The notes: a model not told the origin generated them from the sequence alone. 64,000 nt of DNA from Nocardia terpenica (GCF_013186535.1 NZ_JABMCZ010000003.1:2108001-2172000); one strand, 5' to 3'; positions 43,261 through 52,312 are shown, counted from the first letter of the stretch. Translations and numbers: made by a program.

Positions 43261-43821
43261 ATGAGTGGTCTACGGCCCGTCGCCCCGGACGGTTGCGCCC
43301 CGCGGTGCGCCCGACTGTGTACCGATCGAGGACTCGCCGAGGTGCTCGCCGCCGAGCAGGGCTTGCTGCACTGGCGCGCGACGCGCCGCCTCGGCGATCC
43401 CGGCCTGGCCGAGCACGCCGTGCAGGAGGCGCTGCTGCGCGCCTGGCGCGGCTGCGCCACCTACGACCCGGATCGGGGCAGCGTGCGGACCTGGCTGCTG
43501 TCGATCGAACGCAATGTGCTCACCGACATCATCCGGATGCGCGCGGCGCGGCCCATGGAGGCCGGGTGGGATCTCGTCGAGGACTCGGTCGACCTGCGTT
43601 GGGCCCGACCGGATTTCACCGACTCGCTGACCGACGGCCTGCTGGTCGACCAGCTCCTCGCCCGCCTGCCCGGCCCGCAGCGCGACGCGGTGGTCCAGGT
43701 GATCCTGCGCGATCGCGCCTACCGCGACGTGGCCGCCGACCTCGGGGTGCCGGTCGGCACGGTGAAGACCCGGGTGCACTACGCGCTGCGCTCGCTGCGT
43801 CAGCTCCCGCTCGGGGCCTGA
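43261..43821 (+). CDS. ECF-type RNA polymerase sigma factor, no adjacent anti-sigma gene
   Basis: The 186-residue protein has region 2 (DPGLAEHAVQEALLRAWRGCATYDPDRGSVRTWLLSIERNVLTDIIRMR) and region 4 (LPGPQRDAVVQVILRDRAYRDVAADLGVPVGTVKTRVHYALRSLRQ). This is the usual minimal ECF arrangement, close to SigK/SigL-like groups by length. ATG 43261 has no clear Shine-Dalgarno sequence. The usual zinc anti-sigma gene is missing downstream; the secreted protein is divergent and the amidase lies 308 nt away. Regulation may be by transcription or a distant anti-sigma factor. Confidence 0.85.
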   Translation: MSGLRPVAPDGCAPRCARLCTDRGLAEVLAAEQGLLHWRATRRLGDPGLAEHAVQEALLRAWRGCATYDPDRGSVRTWLLSIERNVLTDIIRMRAARPMEAGWDLVEDSVDLRWARPDFTDSLTDGLLVDQLLARLPGPQRDAVVQVILRDRAYRDVAADLGVPVGTVKTRVHYALRSLRQLPLGA

Positions 43822-44129
43822 TTCGCGTCACCCAACCCGCCGCGGGTCGGTAGCCAACGGATTGATCATCTGTCCTTGTCACGGCAGTCGTTTCCATCTG
43901 GATGGGACCGTGGCGCGGGGGCTCGCGGCACGTCCGCTGAATACGCTGCGGATTCGGGTCGACGGCGACCGGATTTTGCCCGCCTGGCCCATCCGCGGAG
44001 GCTCCCGACACGAATAACTGTTCGGTAACGGGACTTGCTTCCTGATGCTTACGTTGCCAGAGTGAACCACTGGGTTTGGTGTTACTAGTGGGAAGGGAGG
44101 GGCGTCCCTTCGGGGTACGCCGTCCGCAC
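43822..44129. other. Intergenic region between the sigma factor and the amidase
   Basis: About 308 nt without a supported gene. The last 60 nt include GGGAAGGGAGGGG, a purine-rich tract that may act as the amidase ribosome-binding site although it is about 25 nt from the ATG. I looked for a c-di-AMP (ydaO) riboswitch, which often precedes cell-wall hydrolase genes in actinobacteria, and did not see its conserved blocks. Minus-strand frames here lack start signals and look spurious. Confidence 0.4.
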
Positions 44130-46097
44130 ATGAAGCAACCAAGCATCATCCTCTGCGTGGCCGCCACCGCCGCGGCCGTGGCCACCACCGCCGGGCTGCA
44201 CCCGGCGATGTCGCTCGCCGCCCCCGCGACACCCGAGGTGTCGACCAAGCTTGCCGGGAAGACGGTGTTCCTGGATCCGGGGCATCAGGGCCCCAACCAC
44301 ACCGAAGACATGAACCGCCAGGTCGCCAACGGCTACGGCGGGACGAAGCCGTGCCAGACCACGGGTATGACCACCGTGCACGGCGTGCCCGAGCACACCG
44401 TGAACTGGAATGTGGCACAGCTGGTCAAGCAGTCGCTGGAGACGCTGGGCGCGCGCGTCGTGCTCAGCCGCCAGGACGACACCGGCTGGGGCGGCTGCGT
44501 CGACGAGCGGGCCGCCGCCGCCAATCGGTCCGGCGCCGACGTCGCGATCAGCATTCACGCGGACAGTGCGCCCGCGCAGGATCATGGTTTCCACTTCATC
44601 GTTCCGCAGCTGCCGACCGCGGACGAGAAGGCGAGCCAGGTGCAGTCGGGCGCCGGGCTGGCCGCGACCAAGGCGGTCCGCGACGCCTACCGGACGGCCG
44701 GATTCACCCCGGCCGATTACGCCGGTGCGGTGGACGGGCTGATGCCCCGCAACGACATCGCGGGCCCGGCGCTGACCGAGGTCCCCGACGTGTTCGTGGA
44801 AATGGGCAATGGGGCCAATGCCGACGACGCGACCGCCCTGGAGAACCAGGACGGTCAGATCCGGCACGCCATCGCCATCACCACCGGGCTGGCCTCGTAC
44901 CTGCTCGGCGCCCCGAGCCAGCCGCCCGTCGACAATCTGATGGGCCGCAGCCCGAATTCGGGCTCCGCGAACGGCGCGAAGACCCCGGGGCAGAACACGG
45001 CGAGCGCCCCGCCGACCAACCAGTTCCAGGCCGCGCCGAGCACAATGTCACCGGACGGCCAGGCACAGGGCACCCAGGGACAGTCGAAGGTGCCGCCGCT
45101 GTCGACCGGGTCGGCCGACGGCGGTGCCGGTGGGGCCGACCAGTCGGGGACGGGCGGCTCGGTCCCCGGAACGAACCAGGGCCAGGGGTCGGCGAACCAA
45201 GGACAAACGGGTGCGGGACAGACGGTTCCGGGACAGCCTGGTGGGGCACAAACTGCTCCCGGCCAGTCGGGTGCGGGACAGTCGGCTCCGGGTGCGGGAC
45301 AAGCGGTTCCGGGGGAGTCGGGTTCGAGTCAGTTCGCTCCGGGACAGCTCGGTGCGGGACAAGTGGTTCCGGGGCAGTCGGGTTCGAGTCAGGCGGTTCC
45401 GGGGCGGCCTGGTGGGGCGCAGACTGCTCCCGGCCAGTCGGGTGCGGGGCAGTCGGCTCCGGGGCAGCTCGGTGCGGGACAGACGGGTCCGGGTGCGGGA
45501 CAAGTGGTTCCGGGGGAGTCGGGTTCGAGTCAGGCGGTTCCGGGACAGCCCGGTGGGGCGCAGATTGCTCCCGGTCAGTCGGGTGCGGGGCAGGCCGCGC
45601 CGGGGCAGCCCGGTGCGGGGCAGGTGGTTCCGGGACAGTCGGGTGCGGGGCAATCCGTGCCGGGGCAGTTGGGTGCTGGGCAGGTCGAGCCTGGGCAGGC
45701 GAATCTGGGGCAGGGTGGATCGGGGCAGGTGGCTCCCGGGGGGAGTGTTCCGGGTCAGCAGTCGGGCGGTATCGATCCGAATGCCTTGGGGGCTTATACG
45801 CCGGGAGCCCAGAATGGTTCCGCGCTCGGTGGTCAGAACGGTTCTGTGCCGAATACCTCCGTTCCGGGGGTTCCGGGCGCGTCCATGCCGGGTAAGCAGG
45901 GCACTACGCCGATGACCACGCCGGGGACCCAGGGCGACAATGGTTCCGCGGCCGCGAGCACCCTGGTCACCACGGCCATGCAGCTGCTGCTTCCGCTGGC
46001 GAAGACGCTGGGCATGAACGACGCGACCATTCCGCCGGAGCTGATCAACCTCGCCTACACGCTGGTGGCGACGGCCTACAACGCCTTCTCCAAGTAG
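44130..46097 (+). CDS. Secreted N-acetylmuramoyl-L-alanine amidase with long Gly/Gln/Pro repeat tail
   Basis: The 655-residue protein has a signal peptide (residues 1-31, ending SLAAPA). An Amidase_3 domain covers about residues 40-265: TVFLDPGHQG (zinc His52), EHTVNWNVAQLV (zinc Glu), VAISIHADSAP (zinc His) and VFVEMGNGAN (catalytic Glu). It cleaves the amide between MurNAc and L-Ala, like mycobacterial Rv3717. From about residue 350 to 560 the chain is a low-complexity repeat of VPGQ, APGQ and GAGQ units, absent from the ~240-residue mycobacterial enzyme. A C-terminal helical segment (TAMQLLLPLAKTLG) closes it. The tail may span or bind the envelope. Confidence 0.85.
   Translation: MKQPSIILCVAATAAAVATTAGLHPAMSLAAPATPEVSTKLAGKTVFLDPGHQGPNHTEDMNRQVANGYGGTKPCQTTGMTTVHGVPEHTVNWNVAQLVKQSLETLGARVVLSRQDDTGWGGCVDERAAAANRSGADVAISIHADSAPAQDHGFHFIVPQLPTADEKASQVQSGAGLAATKAVRDAYRTAGFTPADYAGAVDGLMPRNDIAGPALTEVPDVFVEMGNGANADDATALENQDGQIRHAIAITTGLASYLLGAPSQPPVDNLMGRSPNSGSANGAKTPGQNTASAPPTNQFQAAPSTMSPDGQAQGTQGQSKVPPLSTGSADGGAGGADQSGTGGSVPGTNQGQGSANQGQTGAGQTVPGQPGGAQTAPGQSGAGQSAPGAGQAVPGESGSSQFAPGQLGAGQVVPGQSGSSQAVPGRPGGAQTAPGQSGAGQSAPGQLGAGQTGPGAGQVVPGESGSSQAVPGQPGGAQIAPGQSGAGQAAPGQPGAGQVVPGQSGAGQSVPGQLGAGQVEPGQANLGQGGSGQVAPGGSVPGQQSGGIDPNALGAYTPGAQNGSALGGQNGSVPNTSVPGVPGASMPGKQGTTPMTTPGTQGDNGSAAASTLVTTAMQLLLPLAKTLGMNDATIPPELINLAYTLVATAYNAFSK
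45190..45750 (+). repeat. Imperfect tandem coding repeat in the amidase tail
   Basis: Units of 15-30 nt encode SGAGQ, VPGQ, PGGAQ, APGQ and ESGSSQ in changing order, with longer blocks of about 90-120 nt (such as the one starting GQVVPGESGSSQAVPG) repeated with few changes. High local identity makes this stretch prone to slippage and copy-number change between strains. The DNA repeats are unrelated to the palindromic elements elsewhere. Confidence 0.85.
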
Positions 46098-46139
46098 GTC
46101 GCGCCGATCGGCCGTATGCGCGAACGGTAGGGTGGCCGG

Positions 46140-47195
46140 GTGAGTCGGCGCATTCCAGTTCTGATTGTGGCCGGGTTTCTCGGGGCCGGGAAGACGACGC
46201 TGCTGAACCATCTGCTGCGGCGGCGGGATGCGCGGATCGGCGTGGTGGTCAACGACTTCGGGGCCGTCAATATCGATGCGATGCTGGTGGCGGGGCAGGT
46301 CGACGCGATGGTGTCGCTGGGCAACGGGTGCGTGTGCTGCGCGGTGGACATCACCGAGCTCGACGAGATGTTCACCCGGCTGGCGCAGCCGCGCAACCGC
46401 ATCGACGTCATCGTGGTCGAGGCCAGCGGACTCGCCGAACCCCGCAACCTCATTCGCATGGTGATCGGCTCCGACAATCCGAACATCCGCTACGGCGGCC
46501 TGATCGAGGTGGTCGACGCCGAACACTTCGACGACAGCCGCGCCCGGCACCCCGAGCTCGCGACCCACCTGCGGCTGGCGGATCTGGTCCTGGTGAACAA
46601 GGCCGACCGGGTGCCCGCCGAGCGATTGGACCGGCTGCGCCGCGAGATCGGCGATCTGGTGGGCCAGGTGCCGGTGCACGCCACCACGCACGGCCGCCCC
46701 GACCCGCGCCTGCTGTTCGACCCGCCGGAGCAGCACGTCGCACCCGTCGCCGAGCAGCTCAGCCTCGACGCACTGCTCGACGACCACGACCACCACGACG
46801 ACGACGGCCACCACCATCTGCACGACGGCTACGACAGCGTATCCTTCACCAGCACAACGGATCTGGACCCGCGCAGGCTGGTCGGCTTCCTGGAGGACCC
46901 GCCGCCCGGCCTGTTCCGCGCCAAGGGCTGCACCGCCTTCGGCGTGCGCGGCGAGCGGCGAAAGTTCGTGCTGCACATGGTCGGTCGGCACGTGGTGTTC
47001 GAGCCGTCGGCCTGGGGCCGGGGCGAGGCCCGGGAGAGCACGCTGGTGCTGATCGGTTCCGGCATGGACACTGAGGCCGCCACCGCCCGCCTCCGCGACA
47101 CCGTGCACACCGCGCCCGACCCGCTCGACGATCGCGCGCTGCTCGGCGTGTGGCGCTACGTGCCGCGCGAATTCACCGACGACCCCGCCGAGTAG
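46140..47195 (+). CDS. CobW/G3E-family GTPase metallochaperone
   Basis: The 351-residue G3E GTPase has Walker A GFLGAGKTTLLNHLL, the CxCC metal motif in LGNGCVCCAVDITELDEM, EASGLAEPRNL and LVLVNKADRVP (NKxD). Between the domains lies an Asp/His-rich stretch (DDHDHHDDDGHHHLHDG) that should bind zinc, cobalt or nickel. The C-terminal CobW domain contains RAKGCTAFGVRGERRKFVLHMVGRH. It probably delivers a metal ion to a target protein. The start is GTG 46140 with a weak ribosome-binding site. No Zur-like box is seen upstream. It stands alone between the amidase and PucR genes. Confidence 0.87.
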   Translation: MSRRIPVLIVAGFLGAGKTTLLNHLLRRRDARIGVVVNDFGAVNIDAMLVAGQVDAMVSLGNGCVCCAVDITELDEMFTRLAQPRNRIDVIVVEASGLAEPRNLIRMVIGSDNPNIRYGGLIEVVDAEHFDDSRARHPELATHLRLADLVLVNKADRVPAERLDRLRREIGDLVGQVPVHATTHGRPDPRLLFDPPEQHVAPVAEQLSLDALLDDHDHHDDDGHHHLHDGYDSVSFTSTTDLDPRRLVGFLEDPPPGLFRAKGCTAFGVRGERRKFVLHMVGRHVVFEPSAWGRGEARESTLVLIGSGMDTEAATARLRDTVHTAPDPLDDRALLGVWRYVPREFTDDPAE

Positions 47196-47294
47196 CGCGA
47201 TCGGCTGCCGCCCGGCGTGACACGGACGAAACGGGCCGGAAATACCGCCGCTCTACGGTGACGACACAGTCGAACCGATCACCGGAGGTGCGCC

Positions 47295-48779
47295 GTGCTG
47301 GTACGGGACATGCTGGCCGAGCCGCTCGGCCTGCGGCTACTCGGAGGGGCGACCGCGGCGCTGGAGCGGCCCGTGGCCCGGATCTGCGTGACCGATATGC
47401 CCGATCCGACGCCGTTCGTCACCCCGGGCGCCCTGGTGTGCACCGGGCTGGTCTGGCGGCACGACGCGGACGACAGCGACCGCTACGTGGGCCTGCTGGC
47501 CCGGGCCGGGGCCGTCGCGGTGGCGGCGGGGATGTCGCTGCACGGGCGGGTGCCGCCGGACGTGGTCGCGGCCTGCGCCCGCCACGGGCTGCCGCTGCTC
47601 GAGGTGCCCGAGCGCGTCCCGTTCAGCCGGATGATCGAGTACCTGGCCGGTCGCAACGCCGACATGCGTTTGCGCCGAGCGAAATCCGGGATGGCGCGGC
47701 AGCGCAGGCTGCTGAGCGCGGTCGCCGACGGCCGTGACATCGCCGCGCTGATCGACGAATTCGCCCGGGACTGCGGGATTTCGGTGTGGCTGCTGACCGC
47801 GACCGGGATGCCGGTGGCGGGCACCGAGCCGCTGTCCGACGATCGGATCGACGCGCTCGTCGCGGCGGCGGCCACCGCGTCCCGGCTGCCCCTGTCGCTG
47901 CCCGGCGGTTATGCGGTGTGGCCGGTCGGCGGCCGGTTCGGGGATCGACTCTCGGTGTGGTACCTGGTGATTCGCGGCGCGACCGACGAGCAGGACCCGG
48001 ACGAATTGGGGGCCGACCTGGCCGCGATCGCCGAACTGTACCGGATGCGGCGCCTCGAACTGTTGCGCATGACGTGGGAGCGCGACCGGTCGCCGGTGGA
48101 CGCCGCGTCCGGTCCGATGGTCGCGGTCGCCTTCGATCCGGTGACGAAGCCGGAACAGTGGTCCGGCGGCGGCCCGGGCCGAGATGCGCTGCGGGCCATC
48201 GCGCACGACGTATTGCCCGGCGCGACAACCGAGGTCGATGCGGACGGACGGATCATCGCCTGGGTCCGCGGCACCGAGCAGAATATCGCCGCCCAGCTGC
48301 GCCGCCGCCTGATCCGGCTCGCCCCCGCGCTGCGCGAGGTCCGGTTGCGGGTCGGCGTGAGCGCCTGCCGCGGCGGCGAATCCGCCACGGGCACCGCCGC
48401 TTCCGCGGTCGCGGCGGCCAGCGTGGCCGCCGACGAGCCGGTCGATGTGCGCGTCGCCGACGTCGATTCGGCCGTGGGCCTGTTCACCACCATCCCGGAT
48501 CAGCTGCAGCGCCGCTTCGCCGACCGGGTCCTCGGGCCGCTGGTCGACTACGACGAGCGCACCGGCGCGGAGCTGTTGCAGACCCTGGAGGTGTTCCTCG
48601 GCTGCGCGGGCTCCTGGCGGCAGGCCGCCGACCGAATGCACCTGCACCTCAACACCGTTCGCTACCGCATCGGCCGCGTCGAGGAGCTCACCGGGCGCGA
48701 TCTGGGCCGCCTCGACGATCGGCTGGACCTGTATCTGGCGGTGCGGGCGCGGTCCCGGCCCGGCGCGCTCCCGGCCTGA
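47295..48779 (+). CDS. PucR-family transcriptional regulator
   Basis: The 494-residue protein has an N-terminal PucR domain (MLVRDMLAEPLGLRLLGGATAALERPVARICVTDMPDPTPFV) and a C-terminal PucR helix-turn-helix (LLQTLEVFLGCAGSWRQAADRMHLHLNTVRYRIGRVEELTGRDLG). In Bacillus and actinobacteria such proteins activate purine-degradation genes in response to pathway intermediates. GTG 47295 follows GGAGG at 47284-47288. It converges on the uricase gene, and the uricase/permease divergent promoter is a likely target. Confidence 0.87.
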   Translation: MLVRDMLAEPLGLRLLGGATAALERPVARICVTDMPDPTPFVTPGALVCTGLVWRHDADDSDRYVGLLARAGAVAVAAGMSLHGRVPPDVVAACARHGLPLLEVPERVPFSRMIEYLAGRNADMRLRRAKSGMARQRRLLSAVADGRDIAALIDEFARDCGISVWLLTATGMPVAGTEPLSDDRIDALVAAAATASRLPLSLPGGYAVWPVGGRFGDRLSVWYLVIRGATDEQDPDELGADLAAIAELYRMRRLELLRMTWERDRSPVDAASGPMVAVAFDPVTKPEQWSGGGPGRDALRAIAHDVLPGATTEVDADGRIIAWVRGTEQNIAAQLRRRLIRLAPALREVRLRVGVSACRGGESATGTAASAVAAASVAADEPVDVRVADVDSAVGLFTTIPDQLQRRFADRVLGPLVDYDERTGAELLQTLEVFLGCAGSWRQAADRMHLHLNTVRYRIGRVEELTGRDLGRLDDRLDLYLAVRARSRPGALPA

Positions 48780-48797
48780 CCGCCCGATATAGCGGTC
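48778..48797. terminator. Small hairpin between convergent pucR and uricase genes
   Basis: GACCGC and GCGGTC pair across an 8-nt loop, starting in the PucR stop codon and ending just before the uricase stop (48800-48802). There is no T-tract. A second possible pairing (GGTC with GACC) overlaps it. It could end both transcripts but is short. Confidence 0.4.
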
Positions 48798-48799
48798 CG

Positions 48800-49720
48800 C
48801 TAGACCGCCCCGGTGTAGTCGTCCCAGGCGATTCCCGCGTCGGGGGCGTCCTCGCGCAGCGCGCTCGCCTGAATGAGCCCGTAGGGCCGGTCGTCCGCGT
48901 GAAAGACCTCGCCCGCGTTCTCGATGCCGAATCGGGCCAGATCGTAGGAGAAGTGATGCTTGTTCGGCGCCGACAGCCGGATCTCGGCCAGGCACGGATA
49001 CGCCGCCAGCGCCGCCCGCCCCATCTCGAACAGCGTCTGCTGCAACGCCTTCGACTGCAACTGCGCGAACCGCTCGATGAGCACGGCGCGGATCCCGGCG
49101 TAGGCGGCGTCCCAGTCGGCGGGCGGTGCGGCGAAGCGCCAGCGCGCCACCAGGCTGGTCGCCATCACCCGATCGTGGGTGGGCTCGAGCACCGTGAACG
49201 GGTCGGTGAGAAAGCCCGCGAACTCCGAACCGGTGGACTTGAGGATGACCAGATCCTTGATGCCGCCGATCACCCACTCCCGCCGCGCCGCGCCCGTACC
49301 GGCCACGGTGACCGCCGCGATCCGCACGTCGGGACCGGTGCGCGTCCAGGTGTGGTCGTGCGGGCGGCCGCCCGCCTGCGCGCGCTGCCAGGCGTACTCC
49401 TCGATCTCGAGGCGGGCCGAGTCCACCGGCTCGATGTCGTCGACGAAATGCCGGGCCAGCGCCAGCCCGTACTCCTCGATGCTGCCGCCGCCGTGGGTCT
49501 TGGCGTAGGCGTAGATCGTCTGCTTCTGCGAATCGGTGGGCAGCACCGTGGCCTGATCGCCGCTCACGTGCGCGGCGTCGAAGTCGCCGCGCAGGCACGA
49601 GGAGACGTTCAGGTCGCGGATCTCGTGCCGGGCCGTGTCGCGATAGATGCGCACCACCCGGTTCTCGGCCTTGCCGTACTGGTTCGGGCCGAGCACGATC
49701 TTGCCGTTCAGATCGGTCAT
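48800..49720 (-). CDS. Urate oxidase (uricase)
   Basis: The 306-residue protein has two T-fold repeats. VLPTDSQKQTIYAYAKTHG holds the conserved Thr and Asp near the catalytic Lys of the first domain (GPNQYGKAENRVVRIYRD). STGSEFAGFLTDPFTVLEPTHDRVMATSLVARWRF and LSAPNKHHFSYDL (Asn, His) are uricase signatures of the second. It oxidises urate to 5-hydroxyisourate without a cofactor. ATG 49720 has GGAGT just upstream; the longer in-frame start at 49756 is less likely. It is divergent from a purine permease and convergent with pucR. Confidence 0.93.
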   Translation of the reverse strand: MTDLNGKIVLGPNQYGKAENRVVRIYRDTARHEIRDLNVSSCLRGDFDAAHVSGDQATVLPTDSQKQTIYAYAKTHGGGSIEEYGLALARHFVDDIEPVDSARLEIEEYAWQRAQAGGRPHDHTWTRTGPDVRIAAVTVAGTGAARREWVIGGIKDLVILKSTGSEFAGFLTDPFTVLEPTHDRVMATSLVARWRFAAPPADWDAAYAGIRAVLIERFAQLQSKALQQTLFEMGRAALAAYPCLAEIRLSAPNKHHFSYDLARFGIENAGEVFHADDRPYGLIQASALREDAPDAGIAWDDYTGAV

Positions 49721-49907
49721 GGATACTCCTGCGGTAGACGATCCGTCATCGTTCACTCTGGCTCACCCCGGGCGGGTCCGGACCTGTATCCGCGACAAAT
49801 CCGGCGCGTCGCCCGGCCGCCGGTTTGGCCTTCCGGACAAAACCCGCCCCCGGTCGGGTGATTTACCGTGAGAATGATCGGCCCCTCCTGCGCTCCAGGG
49901 AGTCTCC

Positions 49908-51275
49908 ATGACAACACCGCATCCCGTCGACACCCGGTTACCGGTCGGGCCGCTGCTGCTGTTCGGCATCCAGCACGTGCTCATCATGTACACCGGATGT
50001 ATCACGGTGCCGCTGGTCTTCGGCGCGGCCGTCGGCCTGGACCGGTCCACCATCGGGATTCTCATCAGCGCCGATCTGCTGGTCGCGGGCATCGTCACGG
50101 TGGTGCAGAGCCTGGGGGTGGGCCGGATGGTGGGCGCGCGGATGCCGATCGTGTGCGGGGCGACCTTCGTGGCGCTCACGCCGATGATCCTGATCGCCAA
50201 GCAGTACGGGCTGCCCGCGGTGTACGGGTCGATGCTGGTCGGCGGCGTGGCCGGGGTGCTGCTGGCGTGGCCGTTCGCGCTGATCGTGCGGTTCTTCCCG
50301 CCGCTGGTGTCGGGCACGGTGCTGACCGTGGTCGGTATCTCGCTGATCGGGGTGGCGGGCGGCCTGATCGTGGGCTCCGACGCCAAGGCGGCGTCGTTCG
50401 CCGACCCGGCCCGGATCGGGCTGGCCGCGACGGTGCTCGCCATCGCGCTCGGATTCATCTGTCTCGGTCGCGGGCTGTGGTCGCAGCTGGGCGTGCTGGT
50501 GGCGCTGATCGCCGGTGTGCTGCTGGCGATTCCGCTGGGCTTGCTGCAACTGGACGGGGTGTCGGGGGTGGGCTGGTTCGGGGTGCCGCATCCGTTCTAC
50601 TTCGGGGCGCCGCAATTCCCGATCGCGGCCATCGTGTCCATGACGGTGGCGATCGCGGTGGTGTTCGCCGAGTCGACCGCGAGCCTGCTGGCGATCGGCC
50701 GGATCACCGGAAAACCGTTGGGGCGCGGCGATATCGCGCGCGGGCTGGCCGGTGACGGATTGTCGGCGGTGCTGGCGGGCGTGCTCAGCTCGTTCGTCGA
50801 CACCCTCTTCACGCAGAATGTCGGCGCGGTGGCGACCACCCGCGTGTACAGCCGGTACGTGACCGCGGTGAGCGGCGCGATCCTGGTGCTGCTCGGCCTG
50901 GTTCCGCGATTCGGGGCGGTGGTGGCCGCGATTCCGGGGCCGGTGGTCGGCGGGATCGGGCTGGTGCTGTTCGCGACGATCACGGTGGTCGGGGTGGACA
51001 CGCTGCGCAAGGCCGACCTGGGCGACCGGGTGAATGTCGCGATCGTCGCGGTATCGGTGGGCGTCGGGCTGATTCCGGTGCTGACGCCGGGCATGTTCGA
51101 GCGCTTCCCGCCCGCGGCGCAGATCCTGCTCGACAGCGGCATCACGCTCGCGGCCGCCTCCTCGTTTCTGTTGAATCTGGTGTTCAACCACTCTCGCGTG
51201 GGGGCCTTCGCGCGCCGCGGGTCTCCCGAAACCGCCACCGTCACAGGAGAATCCCATGACGAACTCACCGTCTGA
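49908..51275 (+). CDS. NCS2-family purine (urate/xanthine) permease
   Basis: The 455-residue NCS2 transporter has about 14 helices. PVGPLLLFGIQHVLIMYTGCITVPLVFG is the conserved first segment, VFAESTASLLAIGRITGK the helix-8 Glu motif, and TLFTQNVGAVATTRVYSRYV the NCS2 signature with QN. It imports a purine base or urate with protons. ATG 49908 follows a 187-nt divergent region with the uricase start, where PucR should act. Its 3' end overlaps the 2OG-oxygenase gene by 20 nt, so the two are co-transcribed. Confidence 0.88.
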   Translation: MTTPHPVDTRLPVGPLLLFGIQHVLIMYTGCITVPLVFGAAVGLDRSTIGILISADLLVAGIVTVVQSLGVGRMVGARMPIVCGATFVALTPMILIAKQYGLPAVYGSMLVGGVAGVLLAWPFALIVRFFPPLVSGTVLTVVGISLIGVAGGLIVGSDAKAASFADPARIGLAATVLAIALGFICLGRGLWSQLGVLVALIAGVLLAIPLGLLQLDGVSGVGWFGVPHPFYFGAPQFPIAAIVSMTVAIAVVFAESTASLLAIGRITGKPLGRGDIARGLAGDGLSAVLAGVLSSFVDTLFTQNVGAVATTRVYSRYVTAVSGAILVLLGLVPRFGAVVAAIPGPVVGGIGLVLFATITVVGVDTLRKADLGDRVNVAIVAVSVGVGLIPVLTPGMFERFPPAAQILLDSGITLAAASSFLLNLVFNHSRVGAFARRGSPETATVTGESHDELTV

Positions 51276-52305
51276 ACCGTTCGAAGTACCCGTCGTCGAT
51301 ATCGCCGCCCAGGTGACCGGCGGCAGCGAAGACGAGCGCGCCCGCGTGGTACGCGAGATCGATTCCGCCTGCGCCCGAGTCGGTTTCGTGCAGATCCTCG
51401 GGCACGGCATTCCGGAGCCGGTGCTCGCGGGGCTGGCCGCCGCGATGGACGAGTTCTTCCGCCGCCCGGCCGAATTCAAGAACGGATACCGCGTCACCGG
51501 CGCCAATCGCGGCTACAGCCCGCCGCGGAGCGAATCGCTGAGCCTGAGCCTGGGCATCGAATCCGGCGAGCGGATGAACGACTATTTCGAGGCGTTCAAT
51601 ATCGGGGTCGAGGCGCGGTCGTTCACCGATCTCACCCTGTCGGAGGCGGATTACGGGATCAACGTGTGGCCGGAGCTGGCCGGGTTCGAGGCGGCGGTGC
51701 AGGCGTATTTCGCGCAGGCGGCCCGGGTGGCCCGGACGCTGACCACCATTTTCGCCGCCGCCCTGGGTGTGGCGCCCGACTTCTTCGACCGGCTCACCGA
51801 TCACTCCAACGACGTGCTGCGAATGATCAATTACGCGCTGCCGGAGGGCACGCGGGTCGAGACCGGCGAGATGATCGGGATGGGTGAGCATTCCGACTTC
51901 GGCCTCGTCACCGTGCTGTGGGCCGATCGGGTCGCCGGGCTCCAGGTGCTCGGCGGCGACGGTCGCTGGCACGACGTGCTGCCGGAACCTGGTGCGCTGC
52001 TGGTGAATCTGGGCGATCTGACCGCGCGGCTGACCAACGACCGCTGGCTGTCCACCCTGCACCGGGTCAGGCCGCCGGTGATCGACGGCACCGTTCGCCG
52101 CCGCCGCGCGGCCGCGTTCTTCCACGACGGCAATATGGACGCCGTCATCTCCACCCTGCCCAGCCATATCGGCGCGGACGGAATCGCCTACGAGCCCATC
52201 GTGATTCGCGACCACATCCGGGCCAAGCTCGCGGGATCGCGGCAGGGCGAACTGTATCCGAACCCGGGGCGGGAGGCTGCCCGGGTGCGTGGTGCCCGCG
52301 AATGA
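51256..52305 (+). CDS. 2-oxoglutarate/Fe(II)-dependent oxygenase (isopenicillin N synthase-like)
   Basis: The 349-residue protein has the DIOX_N region (VPVVDIAAQ; GFVQILGHGIPEPVL) and the C-terminal jelly roll: MIGMGEHSDFGLVTVLWADRVAGLQVLGGDGRWHDVLP gives the HxD pair, and RWLSTLHRVRPPVIDGTVRRRRAAAFFHDGN the distal His and the Arg for 2-oxoglutarate. Members hydroxylate or desaturate small molecules. ATG 51256 overlaps the permease gene. Coupling to a purine permease opposite uricase suggests a purine or related heterocycle as substrate, possibly an alternative hydroxylation before urate. That role is inference. Confidence 0.83.
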   Translation: MTNSPSEPFEVPVVDIAAQVTGGSEDERARVVREIDSACARVGFVQILGHGIPEPVLAGLAAAMDEFFRRPAEFKNGYRVTGANRGYSPPRSESLSLSLGIESGERMNDYFEAFNIGVEARSFTDLTLSEADYGINVWPELAGFEAAVQAYFAQAARVARTLTTIFAAALGVAPDFFDRLTDHSNDVLRMINYALPEGTRVETGEMIGMGEHSDFGLVTVLWADRVAGLQVLGGDGRWHDVLPEPGALLVNLGDLTARLTNDRWLSTLHRVRPPVIDGTVRRRRAAAFFHDGNMDAVISTLPSHIGADGIAYEPIVIRDHIRAKLAGSRQGELYPNPGREAARVRGARE

Positions 52306-52312
52306 GGCGGGG

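Noticed and set aside
43822..44129. c-di-AMP (ydaO) riboswitch upstream of the amidase
   Set aside because: The conserved blocks of the motif are missing; only a purine-rich stretch is present.
43879..44142. 87-codon minus-strand frame upstream of the amidase
   Set aside because: It runs antisense over the amidase start, with no ribosome-binding site or domain.
45190..45750. Amidase tail as a collagen-like triple helix
   Set aside because: The units are VPGQ/GAGQ, without the strict Gly-X-Y periodicity needed for collagen.
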